Assembly (NCBI RefSeq): GCF_008041935.1
Contig: NZ_VKAC01000010.1
Span: 1-64,000 of the forward strand
Direction of reading: 5' to 3'
Length of the DNA: 64,000 nucleotides
Source of the DNA: Quadrisphaera setariae
Lineage (GTDB): Bacteria > Actinomycetota > Actinomycetes > Actinomycetales > Quadrisphaeraceae
Shown here one piece after another: positions 60,475-64,000 of the stretch. Every line of letters starts with the position of its first letter. Within the stretch, counting starts at the first letter, position 1. Both the position numbers and the translations under genes were made by a program. The notes beneath the pieces are model-generated. The model was not told where the DNA came from, ran no database searches, and saw nothing but the letters and a program-made list of their open reading frames with translations.

Positions 60475-60481
60475 AATCACC

Positions 60482-61783
60482 ATGGCTCTGACCGTCAACT
60501 CGAACATCCAGGCCCTCAACGCCTACCGCAACCTGAACAAGACGCAGGCCGGCCTGTCCGCTTCGCTCGAGAAGCTGTCCAGCGGTCTGCGCATCAACCG
60601 CGCTGCTGACGACGCCGCCGGTCTGGCCATCTCCGAGGGCCTCAAGGCCCAGATCGGTGGTATCAACCAGGCGTCCAAGAACGCGCAGGACGGCATCAGC
60701 CTGGTCCAGACCGCCGATGGCGCCCTGGGCCAGTCGCAGGCCATCCTGCAGCGCCTCCGCACGCTGGCCGTCCAGTCGGCCAACGGCAGCCAGAGCACCG
60801 ACTCGCGCACGGCCATCAACTCCGAGGCCACCGCCCTGAAGGCCGAGCTCACCCGCATCTCCGACACCTCGTCCTTCAACAGCGTCAACCTGCTCGACGG
60901 CACTTACAAGACCGGCTACGACTTCCAGATCGGCTACAAGGCCAACGGGACGTCCAGCACCGGAAACGTGATCGCGGTTGCGATCGACTCCGGCGCAGCC
61001 TCGGTGGCTGCTGCTTCGGCCGTCGCTGCTCAGACGGCGATCCTCGCCAGCCTGACCTCGACCGGCACGTTCGCGGACGCGGCGACGACGACGATCTCCG
61101 GTGCTTCGGCGACCACGTTCAGCGCGAAGATCAACGGTGTCACTGTCAACTTCAGCGTGAGCGGCACCTTCGCCAGCACCAACAACGACATCGTCGGAGC
61201 CTCGGTGGCGGCCATCCTGACGGCTCAGGCCGCCTCGGTGAACGCCGTCTTCACGTACAGCGCTGCCAGTGACACCTTCACGGTCACCGCCGGGGGCGCG
61301 TCCGTGGGCGTCTCGTCGAACGTCACCTTCCTCGGTGCGGCGACTGTGCCGGCTGGCGGCCTCACGCTGAACTTCGGCGCGACCGTCTCCAACACGGGCA
61401 CCGCGTCTGTGAACGCGGCGTCCGCTGTGGCGGCTGTTGCGGCGGGCTCCTTCGGCGCTGGGGGTCTGGGCGTGGCTTCGCTCGACCTGTCGTCGCAGTC
61501 CACCGCGGTCTCGGCGATCACCGCCATCGACACGGCCATCAAGAACGTGTCGAACGCTCGCGCCTCCCTCGGTGCGCTGCAGAACCGGTTCCAGTACACG
61601 GTCGACAACCTCGACACCACTGCTGAGAACCTGTCTGCTGCTCAGAGCCGCATCACGGACACCGACATGGCGTCCGAGATGGTCAACTTCACCCGCGCTC
61701 AGATCCTGTCGCAGGCCGGCACCTCGATGCTGTCGCAGGCCAAGAACCTGCCCAGCAGCATCCTCTCCCTGCTCCAGGGCTGA
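60482..61783 (+). CDS. fliC: Flagellin
   Basis: This 433-residue filament subunit has the conserved D0/D1 N-terminus (SNIQALNAYRNLNKTQ, LSSGLRINRAADDAAGLAIS) and C-terminus (NRFQYTVDNLDTTAENLSAAQSRITDTDMASEMVNFTRAQIL, ending SLLQG). The middle (about residues 160-345) is Ala/Ser/Thr/Val-rich and variable, exposed on the filament and rich in possible O-glycosylation sites. The ATG has GGAGGA 7 bases upstream. It is monocistronic, followed by a terminator, and diverges from the glycosyltransferase operon. Confidence 0.96.
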   Translation: MALTVNSNIQALNAYRNLNKTQAGLSASLEKLSSGLRINRAADDAAGLAISEGLKAQIGGINQASKNAQDGISLVQTADGALGQSQAILQRLRTLAVQSANGSQSTDSRTAINSEATALKAELTRISDTSSFNSVNLLDGTYKTGYDFQIGYKANGTSSTGNVIAVAIDSGAASVAAASAVAAQTAILASLTSTGTFADAATTTISGASATTFSAKINGVTVNFSVSGTFASTNNDIVGASVAAILTAQAASVNAVFTYSAASDTFTVTAGGASVGVSSNVTFLGAATVPAGGLTLNFGATVSNTGTASVNAASAVAAVAAGSFGAGGLGVASLDLSSQSTAVSAITAIDTAIKNVSNARASLGALQNRFQYTVDNLDTTAENLSAAQSRITDTDMASEMVNFTRAQILSQAGTSMLSQAKNLPSSILSLLQG

Positions 61784-61795
61784 TCCACCCCGACA

Positions 61796-61833
61796 CCACG
61801 ACGCCGGGCGAGGCGACTCGCCCGGCGTCGTGG
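61796..61833 (+). terminator. Terminator after fliC
   Basis: Stem of 16 bp (arm CCACGACGCCGGGCGA) with a GGCGAC loop, starting 13 bases after the flagellin stop. Confidence 0.85.
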
Positions 61834-61888
61834 TCGTCGGCTCCTCAGCCACTTCTCCCTGATCCTCGTCAGCCTCCGGAGGCTTCCC

Positions 61889-63316
61889 GTGACCTCGTCG
61901 ACGTCCAGTCTCAGCACGTCCACCAGCGGTGCGGCGTCGATCTCAGGTCTCGCCAGCGGCATCGACACGGCTGGCCTCATCAAGAACTTCCTCGCCCTCG
62001 AAGCGGTTCCCCAGACCGTGCTCAAGGGCAAGCTCTCCACCGGTCAGGCGCAGCTGAGCGCGCTCCAGGCCATCAACGCCAAGCTCGCTTCCCTCACCAC
62101 GTCCGCCGCGGCGCTGTCCACCGGCACGGCGCTCAAGACGATGGCCGTCGCCACGACCAGCTCCGCCGACACGGCGACCGCCAAGGCGGTGACTGCCACG
62201 GTGACCGGGACGCCGACGGCGGGGAACCTCGCCATCAGGGTCAACGCTCTCGCCGTGGCCGAGAGCCGCGAGTTCACCGGTACGACCGACACCTCGAAGA
62301 CCTCCTGGACCCCGCCCTCCGGTGCGACCAGCTTCCCGGTGACGATGACCGCCGCCGGGGTCACCAAGACCTTCTCCGCTGCGAGCTACAGCGCCGCTGA
62401 CGTCGCTGCGGCCATCAACGCCAACCACGAGGGCGTCACCGCCGCCGTCATCCCCGACTCCAACGGCGCGGATCACCTGGTCCTCACCGCGAAGAGCGGC
62501 AGCTACCCCGACTTCGCCCTGACGCTCACCGACTCGAGCAACGCCTCCGTCGCTTCGGAGAAGGAGAACGGCAATGCCGGAGCCGACGCTGAGATCAGCG
62601 TCAACGGCATCACGCAGAAGTCCAAGTCCAACACCTTCACCGGTGTGGTGGCAGGACTCGACGTGACCCTGGGCAGCAGCGCCGCGGTGAACACCACGGC
62701 CACGGTGACCACCACGCGCGACGCCGCTGCGACGGCCACCTCCGTCGGGGGTGTCGTCTCGCAGATCGCAGCGGTGCTCGACGACATCGACTTCCACACC
62801 ACGGCGCCCGCTCCCCCCGCCAAGGCGTCGTCCGTCAACGGTGGCCTGCTCGCCGGCAACTCGGTGCTGCGCGGCATCTCCGACGCCCTCACCCGAGCGG
62901 TCTCCGACGCAGCGGCAGCGGTGGGCGCGACCACGGCCGACACGGGCATCGAGGTGAAGACCGACGGCAGCGTCGCTGTCGACACCACCAAGCTGACGGC
63001 GTTCATCAGCAAGAACCCCGCGATCTCGAGCACGCTGCTCACCCAGCTGGGCACCGCGGTCAACACCGTGGCCAGCCAGGCGAGCCTGTCCGGCAACGAG
63101 ACCAGCCCGACCACCGGCACCGTCAGCCGCCTCGTGGCGGCCATGCAGAGCAGCAACACCAGGCTCGGCAGTGACATCAGCGCCTGGGACGTCCGCCTCG
63201 CCATCCGCTCCAAGACGCTCAACGCCCAGTTCTCGGCCATGGAGACGGCGCTGTCGAAGCTGCAGTCGCAGAGCTCGGCTCTGACGACCGCGCTGAAGCA
63301 GCTCGAGACCAACTGA
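61889..63316 (+). CDS. fliD: Flagellar filament cap protein (hook-associated protein 2)
   Basis: This 475-residue protein has the FliD N-terminus (ASISGLASGIDTAGLIKNFLALE) and C-terminal coiled-coil (DISAWDVRLAIRSKTLNAQFSAMETALSKLQSQSSALTTALKQL). The FliD-type middle domain with FTGTTDTSKTSW and AGADAEISVNGI lies between. It caps the growing filament and folds flagellin. GGAGG precedes the GTG. fliS follows 56 bases later. Confidence 0.94.
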   Translation: MTSSTSSLSTSTSGAASISGLASGIDTAGLIKNFLALEAVPQTVLKGKLSTGQAQLSALQAINAKLASLTTSAAALSTGTALKTMAVATTSSADTATAKAVTATVTGTPTAGNLAIRVNALAVAESREFTGTTDTSKTSWTPPSGATSFPVTMTAAGVTKTFSAASYSAADVAAAINANHEGVTAAVIPDSNGADHLVLTAKSGSYPDFALTLTDSSNASVASEKENGNAGADAEISVNGITQKSKSNTFTGVVAGLDVTLGSSAAVNTTATVTTTRDAAATATSVGGVVSQIAAVLDDIDFHTTAPAPPAKASSVNGGLLAGNSVLRGISDALTRAVSDAAAAVGATTADTGIEVKTDGSVAVDTTKLTAFISKNPAISSTLLTQLGTAVNTVASQASLSGNETSPTTGTVSRLVAAMQSSNTRLGSDISAWDVRLAIRSKTLNAQFSAMETALSKLQSQSSALTTALKQLETN

Positions 63317-63372
63317 CGCTGGCGTCCGCGTCCACAGCACCACCACCTCACCGCTGACGGAAGGGATCTCCC

Positions 63373-63807
63373 GTGCCCGCTCCCGCTTCCATGCGCGCCC
63401 GCTTCCTGCAGGACGGCGCCGCCGGCGCCTCGCCGCAGGTCATGCTGCTCCGCCTCTTCGACCGCCTCCTCGCCGACCTCGCCCGCGGTGCCGCGGGTCT
63501 GCGGGCGGGGGAGCGGGAGGCGTCGCACAAGGCGCTGATGAACGCGCAGAGCATCCTCAACGCCCTGACGGTCGCGCTGGACGGGTCCGACTGGGAAGCG
63601 GCGGACAACCTCCGTGCGCTCTACGCCTTCCTCCTCACTGAGTTGGCCCAGGCCAACGTCAAGCAGGACGCCGAGCGCGTCGATGCATGTTTCGCAGTCG
63701 TCGAGCCCCTGCGCGACGCCTGGAACCAGGCCGCCTCGAGCCTGGTGCTGCCCCACACGGAGACGTCGGTGCAGCGCAGCCTGCCGATGGGAGGGATGAC
63801 CGCGTGA
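63373..63807 (+). CDS. fliS: Flagellin export chaperone FliS
   Basis: This 144-residue helical protein has the FliS order: a short N-terminus, SPQVMLLRLFDRLLADLARGAAGL, KALMNAQSILNALTVALD and LYAFLLTELAQANVKQD. It binds the C-terminal helices of FliC until export. The GTG has a GGAAGGGAT site upstream. Its stop overlaps the next gene by 4 bases. Confidence 0.92.
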   Translation: MPAPASMRARFLQDGAAGASPQVMLLRLFDRLLADLARGAAGLRAGEREASHKALMNAQSILNALTVALDGSDWEAADNLRALYAFLLTELAQANVKQDAERVDACFAVVEPLRDAWNQAASSLVLPHTETSVQRSLPMGGMTA

Positions 63808-64000
63808 GCAGCACCATCGCCCTGCCCGGCAGCAGCGAGCACTGGCGCACCGCCTGGGTGCGGGCGCTGGACGCCCTCGAGCTCGACGTCAACGACGTCG
63901 AGAACCTCCTCGACCACCTGCACTCCGCTGCTGACGCCGCTGCGCAGTCCGATGCCGCTGAGGCCGTCGCGCAGCGCAGCGCGCTGTTCCACCAGCTCGA
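63804..64000 (+). CDS. Small helical protein after fliS (partial, FliT position)
   Basis: The frame starts with a GTG overlapping the fliS stop and runs off the end of the window (about 65 codons seen). The visible part is acidic and helical (WVRALDALELDVNDVENLLDHLHSA). Genes at this position are often fliT-like chaperones, but I see no diagnostic motif, so the function is open. Confidence 0.6.
   Translation, partial: MSSTIALPGSSEHWRTAWVRALDALELDVNDVENLLDHLHSAADAAAQSDAAEAVAQRSALFHQL

Overview
This window is chromosomal DNA of a very high-GC, Gram-positive actinobacterium. The signs are strong G/C third positions, many GTG starts, ATGA/GTGA stop-start overlaps, a conservon-type Nit kinase/roadblock/DUF742/GTPase set, a Bpa-type proteasome activator ending in Gly-Gln-Tyr-Leu, and an Eis-like acetyltransferase. 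It is also a flagellated, chemotactic actinobacterium, which narrows the choice; a member of the Kineosporiaceae (Kineococcus/Quadrisphaera type) is my best guess, but that is an inference.

Layout. (1) 0.25-5.3 kb: a polyprenyl-phosphate type glycosyltransferase with a GtrA-like tail, a small secreted Ser/Thr-rich protein, an ApbE flavin transferase, a ferric-reductase-like di-heme membrane protein, a NuoF-like protein and a three-Cys ferredoxin: a redox module at the membrane. (2) 5.3-16 kb: a polyol locus. A zinc alcohol dehydrogenase diverges from a binding protein, two permeases, an SDR polyol dehydrogenase, a FSA-type transaldolase, a mannitol 2-dehydrogenase, a LacI repressor and two Cof-type HAD phosphatases; the divergent promoter region carries a LacI-type operator and no ABC ATPase is encoded. 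(3) 16-28 kb: bpa, a quinone oxidoreductase, a MobA-like transferase, the conservon, cysK-cysE, a PAC2 protein, an Eis-like protein and tRNA-Ser(UGA), with two families of short palindromic intergenic repeats. (4) 28.2-41.7 kb: a cyclic-di-GMP operon (DUF4383 / degenerate GGDEF+EAL / GGDEF) divergent from MCP-cheA-cheW, then an unknown protein, cheB-cheR-cheY-cheX and a receiver protein with a CheX-like tail. (5) 41.8-45.8 kb: one 1315-residue coiled-coil protein whose repeats follow a 7+11n rule. (6) 45.9-50.4 kb: flgN-flgK-flgL-fliW (minus strand) and fliA (plus strand). (7) 50.4-52.4 kb: poorly coding, with one small gene. (8) 52.4-60.3 kb: a glycosylation island on the minus strand (GT2-TPR, GT10-like, GDP-fucose-synthase-like, ColD-like His-type DegT dehydratase, epimerase, GT2, cupin). 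(9) 60.5-64 kb: fliC, fliD, fliS and the start of a further small gene cut by the window edge.

How it fits together. I read a recurring promoter, CTCAAG-N15-GCCGAT (FliA/sigma-28 type), upstream of fliA itself, MCP-cheA-cheW, cheB-R-Y-X, the c-di-GMP operon, both parts of the glycosylation island and the cupin gene, with one-base-shorter versions before flgN and fliC. This ties chemotaxis, c-di-GMP turnover and (by inference) flagellin glycosylation into one late-flagellar regulon. Several of these promoters lie so close to the start codon that the mRNA should be leaderless, whereas fliC has a structured leader with GGA motifs that look like CsrA sites; fliW is present but no csrA is seen. 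The sugar genes, in particular a DegT-family enzyme with His in place of the PLP lysine next to a GDP-fucose-synthase-like gene, suggest that a 3,6-dideoxyhexose decorates the flagellin.
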